Positions 1-10,251 of a stretch of DNA of 64,000 nucleotides are shown here, piece by piece. The notes under the pieces are model-generated. The model was not told the origin of the DNA and did not search any database. It worked only from the letters and a program-made list of their open reading frames with translations. The stretch's first letter is position 1. Every line of letters starts with the position of its first letter. The DNA is from Thermoanaerobacterium aotearoense (GTDB lineage Bacteria > Bacillota > Thermoanaerobacteria > Thermoanaerobacterales > Thermoanaerobacteraceae): the NCBI RefSeq assembly GCF_009905255.1, contig NZ_CP047602.1, forward strand, positions 1,909,501-1,973,500, read 5' to 3'. A program made the translations under genes and the position numbers.

Positions 1-440
1 TGAAAATCAGTAAAGCTTCCAAAGTATGGATTTGTTCTCTTAAAATCACGAGCCCAATAACCATGGTACGATGTACTTCCACCAAAAGTTGAATCAGGTA
101 AGACTGCATAAATATTTTCTACAGGCTGAGATATCCAAATTGCTGTTACACCCATTCCTGTTAGATAGCCATCATTTATCTTGTTAATAATACCCTGCCA
201 GTCTCCACCAAAGTACTTTTTCAAACTTGTATGTGTTGGATCATACAAATCACCAGTTGGATTGTTGCTGGTATTTCCATCAACAAATCTATCAGTGACA
301 ATCTGATAAATTACATCCGTCGAGTAATTGACAACATTACTTACTGCTGTATCAGAAGCTGCCTGTATTGGTGCTGTCAATCCAAAAACAAGTGTAAGTG
401 AAAGCATCAGCACCAATATCAATTTAAACGTTTTTTTCAT
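1..440 (-). CDS. Cyclodextrin glucanotransferase, N-terminal part (cut by window edge)
   Basis: Secreted GH13 enzyme that converts starch to cyclodextrins; only the first 146 codons lie in the window. The translation begins with a signal peptide ([20 protein letters not shown], continuing to a likely cleavage after APIQA near residue 27). It then shows the start of the GH13 barrel: [16 protein letters not shown], the [15 protein letters not shown] segment and [13 protein letters not shown], all hallmarks of CGTases. I recognise it as very close to the Thermoanaerobacterium thermosulfurigenes enzyme, from memory. The ATG at 438-440 is preceded by GGAGGG at a good distance. It lies downstream of the importer permeases but has its own promoter, so it may be expressed separately. 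CGTase and maltogenic amylase are near relatives; the N-terminus favours CGTase. Confidence 0.93.
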   Translation of the reverse strand, partial: MKKTFKLILVLMLSLTLVFGLTAPIQAASDTAVSNVVNYSTDVIYQIVTDRFVDGNTSNNPTGDLYDPTHTSLKKYFGGDWQGIINKINDGYLTGMGVTAIWISQPVENIYAVLPDSTFGGSTSYHGYWARDFKRTNPYFGSFTDF

Positions 441-518
441 GTAAGACCCTCCTTTTAATTATTTTTTTGATTAGCGAGTTGTTTAATAATTTATTGGTTT
501 TCAATCACTCCTTTCTGT

Positions 519-567
519 TATATAAAAGCAATCGATATTAATGTCAAAATACTTTTATATCGATTGC
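519..567 (-). promoter_or_regulatory. CGTase promoter overlapping an 11-bp inverted repeat
   Basis: On the minus strand TTGACA (542-547) and TATATA (519-524) are separated by exactly 17 bases, 79 bases before the CGTase start. An inverted repeat GCAATCGATAT (528-538) / ATATCGATTGC (557-567) with an 18-base loop brackets the -35 box and is followed by TTTTATAT. The same bases could form a terminator for the permease operon or serve as an operator. The GCAACCGGTT core found at the other two starch promoters is absent here. Confidence 0.65.
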
Positions 568-616
568 ATATCGTCTATAATTTTAAATTAACTTGTTTTA
601 AATACAAATATTCATC

Positions 617-1441
617 TTACTGTTTAACAGCACCAGCTATTATGGCTGTAACCAATTTTCTCTGCGCCAAGAAGTAGAAAATTACAACGGGTAAAATTGC
701 TATAGTTAGCCCTGCCATACCGAGATTCCATTGCTTTGTGTATTGACTAAAGAAGTAAAAAATCATTAATGGGAGAGTCCTATAACCAACTTTGTTTATG
801 ACTAAAGATGGCAATAAGTAGTCATTCCATATCCACATGATATCCAATACAGCCAAAGTAATCGTAGTAGGATTTAATAAAGGCAATATAATATTCCAGT
901 AAATTCTAAATCTACTGCAACCATCTATTAATGCTGCTTCATCTAAAGATGTCGGTATTCCTTTTAATGCACCATAGTATAAAAACACTCCTAAGCTTGA
1001 TCCAAATCCCAAATACATAAACACAAGCCCTGACCTTGTAAGAAAATGAAATTTGCCAAATTCCGCTACTAATGGAATCATAACTGATTGAAACGGGATC
1101 AACATAGCCACTGTAAAAATCATATATATAATTACACTGCTTTTTCTTTTTACTCTTTGAAGTGCATATGCCGTCATAGATGAAAATATTGCAATAATCA
1201 ATATGCTAAAAACCGTTATTATTAATGTATTTGAAAATGCTTCACTTAAATTTAAATTTGCGGCTGCCGTTTTATAATTATCCAGCATCAAACTTTTTGG
1301 AAGTGACAATGTATTTGTAAACAGCTCTAATTTTGTCTTGAAAGAGTTGACAAGTATTATATAAAAAGGAGATATCCATAAAAGCGAAAGCACAATTCCT
1401 AAAAATGTCAATAAATATTTTTGAACATGAACTTTTCTCAT
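617..1441 (-). CDS. ABC sugar importer permease, MalG type
   Basis: Inner-membrane permease (274 aa) of a carbohydrate ABC importer. It has about six hydrophobic segments and the EAA-loop motif (DEAALIDGCSRFRIYWNIILP, split here as DEAALIDGCSRF then RIYWNIILPL) that docks on the ATPase. The family normally works as a MalF-MalG pair with a binding protein, both encoded just upstream. I chose the ATG at 1441, which overlaps the stop of the preceding gene as TGATG; a GTG three bases upstream is the alternative. An AGAGG site lies within the end of the upstream gene. No ATPase gene is present, so a shared MsmX-type ATPase elsewhere is expected. I recall the homologous pair being called amyC/amyD in the related strain EM1. 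Confidence 0.92.
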   Translation of the reverse strand: MRKVHVQKYLLTFLGIVLSLLWISPFYIILVNSFKTKLELFTNTLSLPKSLMLDNYKTAAANLNLSEAFSNTLIITVFSILIIAIFSSMTAYALQRVKRKSSVIIYMIFTVAMLIPFQSVMIPLVAEFGKFHFLTRSGLVFMYLGFGSSLGVFLYYGALKGIPTSLDEAALIDGCSRFRIYWNIILPLLNPTTITLAVLDIMWIWNDYLLPSLVINKVGYRTLPLMIFYFFSQYTKQWNLGMAGLTIAILPVVIFYFLAQRKLVTAIIAGAVKQ

Positions 1442-2319
1442 CACATCTCAACCTCTCTTTTCTGTGTCAAGTAAACTTGAATGACAGAAATAACAGCAAT
1501 TATTAAGAACATTATTACCGCTTTTGCCTGTCCTACAGCCATTTCCTGAGCTGAAAAAGCCGTTTGGTATATATTAAGTGTTATCATTTGTGTGGTATTG
1601 CCAGGCGCTCCAGCAGTTAATGATAAGTTTTGATCAAATAGTTTAAATGAATTTGAAAGCGTAATAAACAAACTCACTGTAAACGCTGGCGCTATAAGCG
1701 GAAATACGACATTCCTAAATTGTTGCCATGAATTTGCGCCATCAATCTTTGAAGCTTCTATTAAATCAGTAGGAATGCTTTCAATATATGCTATATAAAT
1801 CACCATAACATAGCCTATCATTTGCCATGATGTCACAATCACAAGCCCCCAAAAGCCAGTATTAGTTGTGGATAACCAGCCTCCAAGCCATCCAATATGT
1901 GTAGCGTCTGAAATTGTTTGAAACACATCCACAAAAATGAAATTCCATATAAATCCTAATATGAGTCCACCTATTAGATTAGGCAAGTAAAATGCTGTAC
2001 GCATGAAATTTCTGGCAAATATTTTTCTTGTTACAAGCATGGCAAGACTCAAGCCTACCACATTTATGATCACGATACACGCGACTGCAAATTTAGCTGT
2101 AAAAATTATTGAATTCCAAAACTCAGCATCGTCTCTAAGTGTCATGAAATTTTTTAATCCAATAAATACAGGTTGATTTATTCCATTCCAATCTGTAAAT
2201 GAATAATATATTCCTATAATAAATGGTATTAATACGACAATAATAAGTGACAATAGTGTTGGTGCTATAAAAAGCCAATACCAAATCCCGTTTTTAAAAA
2301 ATTTCGCTTTTTTTGCCAT
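1441..2319 (-). CDS. ABC sugar importer permease, MalF type
   Basis: Inner-membrane permease (292 aa from the chosen start). It has about six hydrophobic segments and the EAA-loop (DLIEASKIDGANSWQQF) characteristic of binding-protein-dependent importers. It pairs with the MalG-type permease that overlaps its stop codon. The reading frame is open to an ATG at 2343, but GAAGGAAGG sits eight bases before the ATG at 2319, so the protein most likely begins MAKKAKFFK. The substrate is probably maltodextrin or other starch oligosaccharides, inferred from the flanking amylopullulanase and CGTase. It is transcribed leftward behind the binding-protein gene. Confidence 0.92.
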   Translation of the reverse strand: MAKKAKFFKNGIWYWLFIAPTLLSLIIVVLIPFIIGIYYSFTDWNGINQPVFIGLKNFMTLRDDAEFWNSIIFTAKFAVACIVIINVVGLSLAMLVTRKIFARNFMRTAFYLPNLIGGLILGFIWNFIFVDVFQTISDATHIGWLGGWLSTTNTGFWGLVIVTSWQMIGYVMVIYIAYIESIPTDLIEASKIDGANSWQQFRNVVFPLIAPAFTVSLFITLSNSFKLFDQNLSLTAGAPGNTTQMITLNIYQTAFSAQEMAVGQAKAVIMFLIIAVISVIQVYLTQKREVEM

Positions 2320-2392
2320 TGTATTACCTTCCTTCTTGTTCATATTTGCAAAGTGGGAGAATACAATTATACTCTCCCACTACAATTTTTAA

Positions 2393-3733
2393 TTATTTTC
2401 TCGCATCTGCCCAAGCCTGTTTAGCATGTGAAATCACTTTATCCCAACTTAATGAACCATTCACATAAAGCTGTATATCAGCACCAAGGACATTTTGACC
2501 CCAATTGTTTGGATACCCCATGAATACCCATCCATATGTCTTGCCTTGACTTGCTGCCACAAAAAGCTGCATTCCAAGCGGATCAGATATGCTATTTGAA
2601 TTGTACCCAGTATATGCTGGGACAAACTTAAACTGCTGAGTAACTATCTGTTTTCCTTCATCTGATGTATACAACCAATCTAAGAAATCTTTAGCAGCTT
2701 TTTGAACATCCGCTGGTTTGTCGCTGTTAACTGCCCAATACATTGGGACACCTTCGGGATATGAGTCTTCTTTATATCCTGGAACAGGGTATGGCAACAT
2801 GCCAATATCATTTTGTGCAAAGTTCTTATCAAGTGACTCTAATGTAGGATATACCCAGTTACCTTGCTGAATCATCGCAACTTTTCCAGTTCCAAAAAGC
2901 TTTTCAACTTGCGTGCTGTAGTCAAGACTTGCTGTAGGTTGTACTGAATACTTATTCTGAAGATCAATCATCTGCTTCATTGCATCACCATATTTGAAGT
3001 CTACTGTCTTAGAATTAAATGCTTTCATGACATCTCCATCAAATTCTGGTGACAAGAATGCATTAGATAGATGGAGTCCAGTAACCCAAGTTTCTTTTGC
3101 CGGGAATGCGAAAACAGCTTCGATGCCTAACTCTTTCTTCTTTGAATCCAAAGTCTTTACAGCATTCACCAATGCATCAAAAGTTTTAATGCTGGATGGA
3201 TCAATACCTGCTTTGCTGAATATCTGTTTGTTGTAGATTAATCCATATCCCTCTAAATCAAATGGTAAACCATAAATTTTACCGTCCTGCGTCACACCAG
3301 TAAGAGTACCAGGAAGAGCGGCTTTTGCAGCTTTTGTATCTGACAGATCAGCCAATTTTGGCTTCCATGTAGCAACATCCTGTGGTCCACCTACATTGTA
3401 TATTGCTGGCTCTGAACCTGAATTGAATTTAGCTTTTAATGCAGCACCGTAATCTTGTCCTCCGCCTACAGTTTCTAAATTGATCTTAACATTAGGATTT
3501 TCTTTCATGTAAGTATTTATAGCATTTTGAAGAGCATCTTTTATTTCAACTTTAAATTGGAAAATGTCTAATGTTACAGGTTGGCTTGTAGTCTCAGTCT
3601 TATTTTGAGTTGAACTATTTTCTGAAGTTTTGCTTTGATCAGATTTTGTACTATTTCCGCATCCTGTTATAAGCACTGAAAATGCCATTAAAAGCACTAA
3701 AAGCAGCGCAATTACTTTTGAGGTTTTCCTCAT
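2393..3733 (-). CDS. Extracellular maltodextrin-type solute-binding lipoprotein
   Basis: Family 1 solute-binding protein (446 aa) that would capture starch oligosaccharides for the two downstream permeases. The N-terminus has a basic start, a hydrophobic run and a lipobox ITGC with Cys25, so it is a membrane-tethered lipoprotein. A Ser/Thr/Gln-rich linker (about residues 28-55) leads into the binding fold (VTLDIFQFKVEIKDALQNAI). The frame opens at 3772, but AGGAGG nine bases before the ATG at 3733 decides the start. It is the first gene of the importer operon and has its own promoter, operator and cre-like site upstream. Substrate specificity is inferred from context. Confidence 0.92.
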   Translation of the reverse strand: MRKTSKVIALLLVLLMAFSVLITGCGNSTKSDQSKTSENSSTQNKTETTSQPVTLDIFQFKVEIKDALQNAINTYMKENPNVKINLETVGGGQDYGAALKAKFNSGSEPAIYNVGGPQDVATWKPKLADLSDTKAAKAALPGTLTGVTQDGKIYGLPFDLEGYGLIYNKQIFSKAGIDPSSIKTFDALVNAVKTLDSKKKELGIEAVFAFPAKETWVTGLHLSNAFLSPEFDGDVMKAFNSKTVDFKYGDAMKQMIDLQNKYSVQPTASLDYSTQVEKLFGTGKVAMIQQGNWVYPTLESLDKNFAQNDIGMLPYPVPGYKEDSYPEGVPMYWAVNSDKPADVQKAAKDFLDWLYTSDEGKQIVTQQFKFVPAYTGYNSNSISDPLGMQLFVAASQGKTYGWVFMGYPNNWGQNVLGADIQLYVNGSLSWDKVISHAKQAWADARK

Positions 3734-3867
3734 AATCAAAATCCTCCTCTTCAATAAGCCAATTTTTTCCATTGACTTATGTGATTTTTAATTATAAAAT
3801 TTATGCAGTTCCATATTGATAAAAAATGTTTAATGAATCTTATCAATCTTTTATTTTTTCTTTTTAT

Positions 3868-3883
3868 CTACATATATAAGCGT
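3868..3883 (-). promoter_or_regulatory. cre-like catabolite repression site
   Basis: The minus strand reads ATGAAAACGCTTATA in the leader between the operator and the binding-protein gene. It matches the Firmicute CcpA cre consensus (TGWAANCGNTNWCA) except at the penultimate C. A downstream roadblock position fits glucose repression of the importer. The call is based on consensus only. Confidence 0.5.
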
Positions 3884-3948
3884 TTTCATGTAATTTAATT
3901 TAAAGTTAACAGACATCCCTCCTTATCATAGTATTTCATAGAATATTT

Positions 3949-3960
3949 GCAACCGGTTGC
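3949..3960. promoter_or_regulatory. LacI-type operator of the importer operon
   Basis: GCAACCGGTTGC is a perfect 12-bp palindrome with the central CG expected of LacI/GalR-family operators. It lies just downstream of the importer -10 box, over the predicted transcription start. Its core recurs at the promoter upstream of the amylopullulanase (11789-11800). No LacI-family regulator gene is adjacent. Confidence 0.72.
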
Positions 3961-3975
3961 GCTTTGCTTAATTAT

Positions 3976-4004
3976 ATTTTATATCCTTTGATTACAAAAG
4001 TCAA
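3976..4004 (-). promoter_or_regulatory. Promoter of the sugar importer operon
   Basis: Minus-strand TTGACT (3999-4004) and TAAAAT (3976-3981) are spaced by 17 bases, a near-consensus sigma-A promoter. The LacI-type palindrome begins 15 bases downstream of the -10 box. The 5' leader to the binding-protein start is long (over 200 bases) and contains the cre-like site and an unused-looking AAGGAGG. Confidence 0.75.
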
Positions 4005-4059
4005 TAGACTTATTTATTAAATCAAAAAAATTTAAAAAGGTTATCTTAAATTATATTTT

Positions 4060-4101
4060 GAGAAAGATATAAAAGTAAACAATTAAAATCATATCTTTCT
4101 C
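4060..4101 (-). terminator. Inverted repeat after the amylopullulanase gene
   Basis: GAGAAAGATAT (4060-4070) and ATATCTTTCTC (4091-4101) form an 11-bp stem with a 20-base loop just past the amylopullulanase stop. The tail downstream is AT-rich rather than a clean T-run, so this may be a weak terminator or an mRNA-stabilising hairpin. Confidence 0.45.
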
Positions 4102-4123
4102 ATCATAACTAATTTATACAATT

Positions 4124-7100
4124 TTATATGTTTCCGCTTTTTTCTAATGAGCCGTATATGATAGCTGCTGCTTCTGCTCTCGTGGCATTTCCTTTAGGTA
4201 CAAATACGTTATTTGGCTCACCATTTACTATTCCTAATTTCGCTGCATTTGCCACTACATTTCTTGCCCAATCGCTTATGGATTTGTCATCGCTAAATGT
4301 TGTCGCACCTATATTATCTTCTTTGTACTGTGTCAGCATCTCGTATGCCCTCATGGCTATTGCTGTCATTTCTTCTCTTGTTATGCTGTCATTGGGCCTT
4401 GCGTTCTTTCCGTCACCTTCGATTATCCCTGCTTTGTATGCTGCTTCTATTGCGTTTGCATACCAGTCTCCACTTTTTACATCGCTAAATTCTCCGCTGT
4501 ATGCTTCTTCTTTTATGTTTAGAAGCCTCAGTATCATTGCTGTGAATTCTGCTCTCGTCACTGTCTTGTTTGGTTCATACTGTGTATCTGTCATCCCTTC
4601 TACTATGTGCCTTGATGCTAATACTTCTATTACATCTTTCGCCCAATTGTCTTTTATGTCATTAAATGTCTTGTCGTACTCAAATGCTGCATATTGTGAG
4701 AAGTGCGTCGCATTGAATGTTATTGTTCCAGATGATGCGTCTACTTTACCACCTACGTACTCCCATTGATTTGTCGTTGGGTTGTAGTAGTAAACTGCTA
4801 CTTTTCTTGGATCGTTAGCTTTTGATATATTTAATGTTACCTCTACTGGTTTTGCCAATGCTACATTCCCACTGCTACCGTTTATTGTTATGTCTACTAC
4901 ATTAGAAAGCGGCACATAATTTGTCACATTAGGCTTTCCATTGTCTTTTATTGATACATTGACACCGTTTTGTATCTGGTCTTGGTTAAGTGCATCTTTC
5001 GTAAGTGCTATCGATGCATTGTCTGATTTTATGACGATGTCTTTGTCGTTGGCAGCACTTGAGTCTAAAATGTCCTTAGAAATCTGCACGACTTTTTGTT
5101 GTCCTTCACCTATTGTTGTTATGTCAAATACGATTTTCTTGTCTTTTGAATTTACTATAAGGTCTTTAGCTTTTCCCGCATCAAGCGTCAATGTGATAAT
5201 GTTGCCATTTTTATTGACTGTTCCAATTGTATTGTTCGTATTGCTGCTATTGCCGCTTGTAGTACTTGTTGTGCTTGTACCTGTACTTTCAGTGTTACCG
5301 CTCCCTGCGCTGCTTGAATTGCTTCCACTTGTGCCTGTATTATTATTTCCTATGCCGCTTCCACTATTATTCTCTTGTCTAATTACATCAATCTCAATAT
5401 CCTTTGTAAGTTCAGTTATTCTGCCTTGATCGTTACCATAAACACTACCATCATTTGGTTCAACATGTATCTTAATCGTATTTATCCCATAATTTAAAGA
5501 AACATCTTTAGTAAATACACCATTTTCATCTTGGACAAAACCATCACCGTTTATTATGACTTTAGCACCTTTATACGTGTTACCTTTGATTTCCATTGTA
5601 CTTATATTAGAATCAACTGTCATATTGCTACTTGGAGAATATATAAATATTGGAATATCCCTCCACCTATAAACCGTATCATTTATCGTCATTTCATTGT
5701 TGCCTTGATTTACAATCGTTACTTTTCTGTTTGATGCAAGCTCATTTCCGTATTCGTCTTTTTCAACCTTATCCCAACTACCTCTGGCATATTTGTATTC
5801 TATTTGTGTTCCTTCTTCAAGCGTAAGTGTAATGCTATAAGTATTATTATCTATTTTTGTCATCTGTTGTGCTGATGGATCCCAAGTAGCATTAGGAAAT
5901 GTTCCTGCCAAATTAACAGCATCTGGTGTATAATCAGGTACAGTTACATTAAAAATAACTTTTATAGGTACTACATCTGGTTTTATTGTAACCACATTAG
6001 ATTCTGTCCTATTAAATGATAGATCAACAGCAACAACTTTATAATTGTAAGTTACACCATTAATTACGCTCGTATCAATATAATTATAAACTTCATTTGA
6101 TACAGTAGCTATTTTATTAAATGTTCCACCATCGGACCTATAAATTTCATAATCGTATATACCGACATTGTCGGTAGATGGATTCCATGTAAGCGAGACT
6201 CTCGATGATTCTGTACCTGGCTGATTCAAATAAGGTGCAGTTGGCTTTATTAAATCGTCAGAAGGAACAACATAAAATGATAATGTGCTTGTGGTAATCC
6301 AGTCTTGCCCTTGATTGTCGGAAAATCTCATCAAATATTCCCATTGACCTATTTTATCAGGTGTAAAACTTGCTTTGTACTGATCATTATTTCCTATGTC
6401 TCCAACATATTGAGCATTTACCCAGGTAAAGCCACTATCATCTACGCCATATACGCTGTTATATACACTTCCATATACTGAATCATAAATAGTACCGCCA
6501 ACATATTTATATCCTAATTGCGCTATCATATTTGGACCTTGACCAGTGCTATTTGTAAGTCCATCTGCCCAAACTTCCGCATAAATATCTTCTGTTGGTT
6601 TATCAACACCTATTATATGATTATCAGATACTTGTGTAAGATTTCCTACCCACCCTATAGGATACGCTGGATATGCTACTGCATCATTACTAATTCCGCT
6701 TTCATTGCCTAATTCATCAATTGCTGATATTGCATATACATATTTTAATCCATTTGTAACATTGGCATCTTCAAACGTTGTTTCAGTTACATTTGATGCT
6801 ATTTTTTCATATAAACCACCTTCTACTGACGAACGATATATATTGTATCCTGTTGCACCATCAGATTGCGACCACGATAAATCAACTTTACCATTGCCGG
6901 AAGTAACAACAACATTTGAAGGAGCTTGTGGAGCAGTTAAATCTTGCCCATCATCTGATATAAGCATTACACCGCTCATAGCAGGTACATCTATAACTAT
7001 CTGTCCATTACTTATTGAATACGATACATTGTTGTTAATTAAATCTTTAAAAGTAACTCCATCTCTTAAAAACTTTGTAGTATCAATAGCTATTTGTTTA

Positions 7101-9721
7101 TCTGACTTGCTTCTATTTATTGCAACAATTGCAGCGCTATCAGGGTATGAAGTGCCAAAAGCATCTTTACCATTTATAATTCTCCTACCAATGGCATAAA
7201 CATCATTTTGTGCATATAAAGTCTCCAAATCACCAGTTTTTAATACTTGATTGTTATTTCTTATGCTTGATATATTTTTAAAGAAATCTTGTAATGTCGT
7301 ATCTTCATTTCCCCACGGGAATGTTCTTCTATCATCTGGATCTTTACCGCCAGAAACTCCTGCTTCATCGCCATAGTAAATATCCGCCATACCAGGATAT
7401 CCCATCTGCAAAATTGTTGCTAATTTTAGCTTTTGTTCTGCCAGTTGTTTAGCAGCGTCTGAGTTTTCGTTAGGATCTGCAGAGTTATATCCAAACACTG
7501 TTAATATTCTCATTGTATCATGAGAACCAAGCAAATTCATCGTTGAATAAAAAGCAGGCAACGGATATCTTTCATATATGCTCATCAGCCTTTGGTCAAG
7601 TTTTGCTGCATCTATAGGATTGTGTTGACCATTTCCATCATCGAAAGATTGCCCAATCAAAAAATCTATGATGTCATTTCTAAACTGATAATTCATAACT
7701 GAATTAAAAGAATCGCCAAGTAAATCAAGGGACGCATCTCCCCAATTTTCTGCTATCATTGGCGCTTCAAATTTTACGGTATTAATAGCATTCCTAAAAT
7801 GTGTCCAGAAATCATGTGCAACTTCATTTTCCACATCCAAACGCCAACCATCAGCACCATCATTTAAATTCCCATCTGAATTTAGCCAATACTTGGAAAT
7901 GGCATTTTCATTGTTTATTATAAAGTTGGCCCAACTTGTAACGTTATATTCACTACCATTTAATGATTTTATAACAGGCAAACTGTCATAACCCCACCAG
8001 CACTCGTAAGTACCGTCGGAATTTATAGTATACCAATCACCATACGGCGATAAAGACTGATTTCCTTCTTTCCAAGCTTGATATGCACCTAATCCCGGAT
8101 ATTTGCCGTATCTATTAAAATATATACTATCATCACTGGTGTGATTGAATACACCATCAAGAATTATTTTTATACCTTTAGCATGTGCATCACTCATTAA
8201 CTTTTCAAAATCTTGTGTAGTACCAAACATTTCATCAATCTTTGTATAATCAGCAGTATCATACTTATGATTTGAAGGTGATTCAAATATTGGATTTAAG
8301 TAAATTACAGATACTCCAAGTCCTTTCAGATAATCAAGTTTATCATCGATTCCTTTTAAATCACCACCAAAAAAGTCGTTTGACCAAATACCATCGCCAG
8401 TATAACCTGGAGTTCCAGCATTATTAGGGTTATCCGGCAGATCATTCCAATTATTATGGAACTCTATTGGATCATTGCCACGGCTTAATGTCTTTGCATG
8501 ATCATTAGATGTATCGCCATTATAAAACCTGTCAGGGAAAATTTGATACATGACAGCGCCTTTCATCCAATCAGGCGTATCAAAATTTTTATCATATACA
8601 GTTAATTCAAAATCCTTATTTACAGTATCTGTTGCTTTTCCAACACCACCAAGTTGATCATCATTGTCGCCATAATAAGCTGTTTTAGTTCCATCTTTTA
8701 ATATAAAGTAATACCAAATTCTCGTTGGATGATCAAAACTCAACTTTATTTCCCAATATTCATAATTACCATCAGGACTTTCACCTATTCTTGTCATAGG
8801 TAATTCTGTCCTAATCTTATTTATATCGTCCCAATACGATATTCTGGCAGACTCGAGATCATGATTTTTTGCTTGAATTCTTAATGTGACAGTTTGCCCT
8901 ACTTTTATAGCGCCAAAAGGATTCCTAAAAAACGAATCATGTGTATCATGCTTTAGGTCATCATAATATATGTTGTTATCTAAACCAGTGAGGATGGGAC
9001 TATAATTGGTCCAAATATTATGAGTATTTGCATCATAATAAAACGTTATATCGGCATCGTTTGTGACATTTATTTGTATATTTGAACCATCTTTCACACC
9101 ATTTGCACCATAATTTTCATCCCATGTATTTCCTAATGTCACCTTGTATTGATAGTCACCCTTTGGGACATGCGCAGTGTATGAATAAACGTTGTCAAAA
9201 TTATCATCTGTCATTATTGCTGTCGATGTTCCAGGATCCCAATCATTACCTGCTCCAATAGCTGATTGAATTGTTCCAACTAATCTGGGCAATTTGTCAT
9301 TAGCTATTGGAGTATATTTAGTAGAATCAGTTACAGATTGTGTATTATAGTCAAACCAAAATGTAACATATGAATCATTTGCTAAGTTCAGCGTTAGATT
9401 TCCTTGAGATGGGACACCTCCACCATCCCATGAATGGTTTAATGCAACTTTATACTGATAGCTACCAGCTTTTAGTTGAGTTGGCGTAGTAAATTCATAC
9501 AGTCCATTTCCCATATACTGCATTATGGTAATGTTACTATCAATATTCCAGTTAGAATCACCCAGTTGATCTTGAAATTCCCCTACGATATTTGCTACAA
9601 CGCTTGCATTATCAGCAGCATGTACACTGTGAAGTGGTATTGAAGAAAATACCGCTGTCAATACTAATAAAAGCGACATATTAAAGCTTATGAATCTGTT
9701 GGTAAAAAGCTTTTTATTCAT
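4124..9721 (-). CDS. apu: S-layer-anchored amylopullulanase
   Basis: Giant secreted GH13 enzyme (1865 aa) that cleaves both alpha-1,4 and alpha-1,6 bonds of starch and pullulan. Order of parts: signal peptide 1-35 (ending SVHA); two related beta-domains at about 40-130 and 145-240; an N-terminal starch-binding-like domain at 245-375; the catalytic barrel at about 385-920; fibronectin III repeats near 930-1020 and 1160-1248; a starch-binding-like domain at 1253-1360; a Ser/Gly/Thr/Asn-rich linker at 1452-1498; and three SLH repeats at about 1685-1865 for S-layer attachment. Visible GH13 motifs are DGVFNH (522-527), GWRLDV with nucleophile Asp629, acid/base Glu658 in MIAENWG, and His734-Asp735. 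Subtracting the 35-residue signal gives 594/623/700, the triad I recall for the T. saccharolyticum enzyme. A GAGGGAGG site precedes the ATG. An IS110 element separates the gene from its apparent promoter. Confidence 0.96.
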   Translation of the reverse strand: MNKKLFTNRFISFNMSLLLVLTAVFSSIPLHSVHAADNASVVANIVGEFQDQLGDSNWNIDSNITIMQYMGNGLYEFTTPTQLKAGSYQYKVALNHSWDGGGVPSQGNLTLNLANDSYVTFWFDYNTQSVTDSTKYTPIANDKLPRLVGTIQSAIGAGNDWDPGTSTAIMTDDNFDNVYSYTAHVPKGDYQYKVTLGNTWDENYGANGVKDGSNIQINVTNDADITFYYDANTHNIWTNYSPILTGLDNNIYYDDLKHDTHDSFFRNPFGAIKVGQTVTLRIQAKNHDLESARISYWDDINKIRTELPMTRIGESPDGNYEYWEIKLSFDHPTRIWYYFILKDGTKTAYYGDNDDQLGGVGKATDTVNKDFELTVYDKNFDTPDWMKGAVMYQIFPDRFYNGDTSNDHAKTLSRGNDPIEFHNNWNDLPDNPNNAGTPGYTGDGIWSNDFFGGDLKGIDDKLDYLKGLGVSVIYLNPIFESPSNHKYDTADYTKIDEMFGTTQDFEKLMSDAHAKGIKIILDGVFNHTSDDSIYFNRYGKYPGLGAYQAWKEGNQSLSPYGDWYTINSDGTYECWWGYDSLPVIKSLNGSEYNVTSWANFIINNENAISKYWLNSDGNLNDGADGWRLDVENEVAHDFWTHFRNAINTVKFEAPMIAENWGDASLDLLGDSFNSVMNYQFRNDIIDFLIGQSFDDGNGQHNPIDAAKLDQRLMSIYERYPLPAFYSTMNLLGSHDTMRILTVFGYNSADPNENSDAAKQLAEQKLKLATILQMGYPGMADIYYGDEAGVSGGKDPDDRRTFPWGNEDTTLQDFFKNISSIRNNNQVLKTGDLETLYAQNDVYAIGRRIINGKDAFGTSYPDSAAIVAINRSKSDKQIAIDTTKFLRDGVTFKDLINNNVSYSISNGQIVIDVPAMSGVMLISDDGQDLTAPQAPSNVVVTSGNGKVDLSWSQSDGATGYNIYRSSVEGGLYEKIASNVTETTFEDANVTNGLKYVYAISAIDELGNESGISNDAVAYPAYPIGWVGNLTQVSDNHIIGVDKPTEDIYAEVWADGLTNSTGQGPNMIAQLGYKYVGGTIYDSVYGSVYNSVYGVDDSGFTWVNAQYVGDIGNNDQYKASFTPDKIGQWEYLMRFSDNQGQDWITTSTLSFYVVPSDDLIKPTAPYLNQPGTESSRVSLTWNPSTDNVGIYDYEIYRSDGGTFNKIATVSNEVYNYIDTSVINGVTYNYKVVAVDLSFNRTESNVVTIKPDVVPIKVIFNVTVPDYTPDAVNLAGTFPNATWDPSAQQMTKIDNNTYSITLTLEEGTQIEYKYARGSWDKVEKDEYGNELASNRKVTIVNQGNNEMTINDTVYRWRDIPIFIYSPSSNMTVDSNISTMEIKGNTYKGAKVIINGDGFVQDENGVFTKDVSLNYGINTIKIHVEPNDGSVYGNDQGRITELTKDIEIDVIRQENNSGSGIGNNNTGTSGSNSSSAGSGNTESTGTSTTSTTSGNSSNTNNTIGTVNKNGNIITLTLDAGKAKDLIVNSKDKKIVFDITTIGEGQQKVVQISKDILDSSAANDKDIVIKSDNASIALTKDALNQDQIQNGVNVSIKDNGKPNVTNYVPLSNVVDITINGSSGNVALAKPVEVTLNISKANDPRKVAVYYYNPTTNQWEYVGGKVDASSGTITFNATHFSQYAAFEYDKTFNDIKDNWAKDVIEVLASRHIVEGMTDTQYEPNKTVTRAEFTAMILRLLNIKEEAYSGEFSDVKSGDWYANAIEAAYKAGIIEGDGKNARPNDSITREEMTAIAMRAYEMLTQYKEDNIGATTFSDDKSISDWARNVVANAAKLGIVNGEPNNVFVPKGNATRAEAAAIIYGSLEKSGNI

Positions 9722-9989
9722 ATCAAAGCCTCCCTCTATAATCTTTGATTTTCTTTTAATATCTCACTCATTCTCAGATTCTCACGATCTTCAAAGAAGC
9801 CCTCATGTATATCAATGCTATTTATTCATGAATTTGACATGTGATATGTAACCCAAATAAGCTTCTATTGTTCTTTCCATATTTTGGCCTATGGATTCCA
9901 CTTAAGCTCATGTGGCATACCCTCCCATGTCTCACAGGATCTTTGTCCTTAATTCCTTCGTTCTGCCTTACATGAGGTGGATGTCAATT
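9722..9989. other. Amylopullulanase leader and insertion-sequence flank
   Basis: No convincing gene. The part next to the amylopullulanase holds its ribosome binding site. From about 9840 upward the sequence becomes more GC-rich and structured, including a stem formed by 9907-9917 and 9964-9976. I could not fix where chromosomal leader ends and the mobile element begins. Confidence 0.5.
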
Positions 9990-10215
9990 ATGCTCCCATG
10001 CTGGGTCTTATGCCCTTATGGTAAAATTACCAACCTGACAATTCCGGCTCTCTTTGTCAATCTTCGAATTTTTAAATTGAGTTTTAAATCTTTATTTGCT
10101 TTATTTTTGGCACCGCTTAATTATCCAAACCATCGCAGGAGCGAGGCTGTCAAGGGTCAGCTTTGTGAAGTGAAACGCAGCAAAGCTGAGACGTGGTCCT
10201 TGCCCTTGACTGACG
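9900..10215 (-). ncRNA. Candidate bridge RNA region of the IS110-family element
   Basis: Long structured non-coding stretch directly 3' of the transposase on its own strand, where the IS1111-type subgroup of IS110 elements carries its bridge RNA. Visible structure: GTCAAGGG/CCCTTGAC (10149-10156 with 10203-10210) enclosing TCAGCTTTG/CAAAGCTGA (10157-10165 with 10181-10189), leaving a one-sided 13-base internal loop at 10190-10202. A second stem pairs 9907-9917 with 9964-9976 and encloses AGGA/TCCT (9936-9939 with 9946-9949). The location and the paired-loop architecture support the call. The guide sequences and ends were not established. Confidence 0.5.
9990..9999. repeat. 10-bp direct repeat, left copy (possible IS boundary)
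   Basis: ATGCTCCCAT occurs here and again at 11644-11653, bracketing the transposase and its non-coding ends. It may mark core or target sequence at the element ends. Chance cannot be excluded for a 10-mer. Confidence 0.4.
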
Positions 10216-10251
10216 AGTGACTGCGGTGTATCATCACCACGGCGGTGCAAT

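Noticed and set aside
4128-4769. Plus-strand frames antisense to the amylopullulanase (also near 4941-5429 and 6705-7199)
   Set aside because: Long open antisense frames are a by-product of the codon use of the real gene; none has a start signal or recognisable domain.
9912-10220. 102-codon plus-strand frame across the structured end of the IS element
   Set aside because: No ribosome binding site, biased composition and complete overlap with stem-loops of the candidate bridge RNA; better explained as non-coding.
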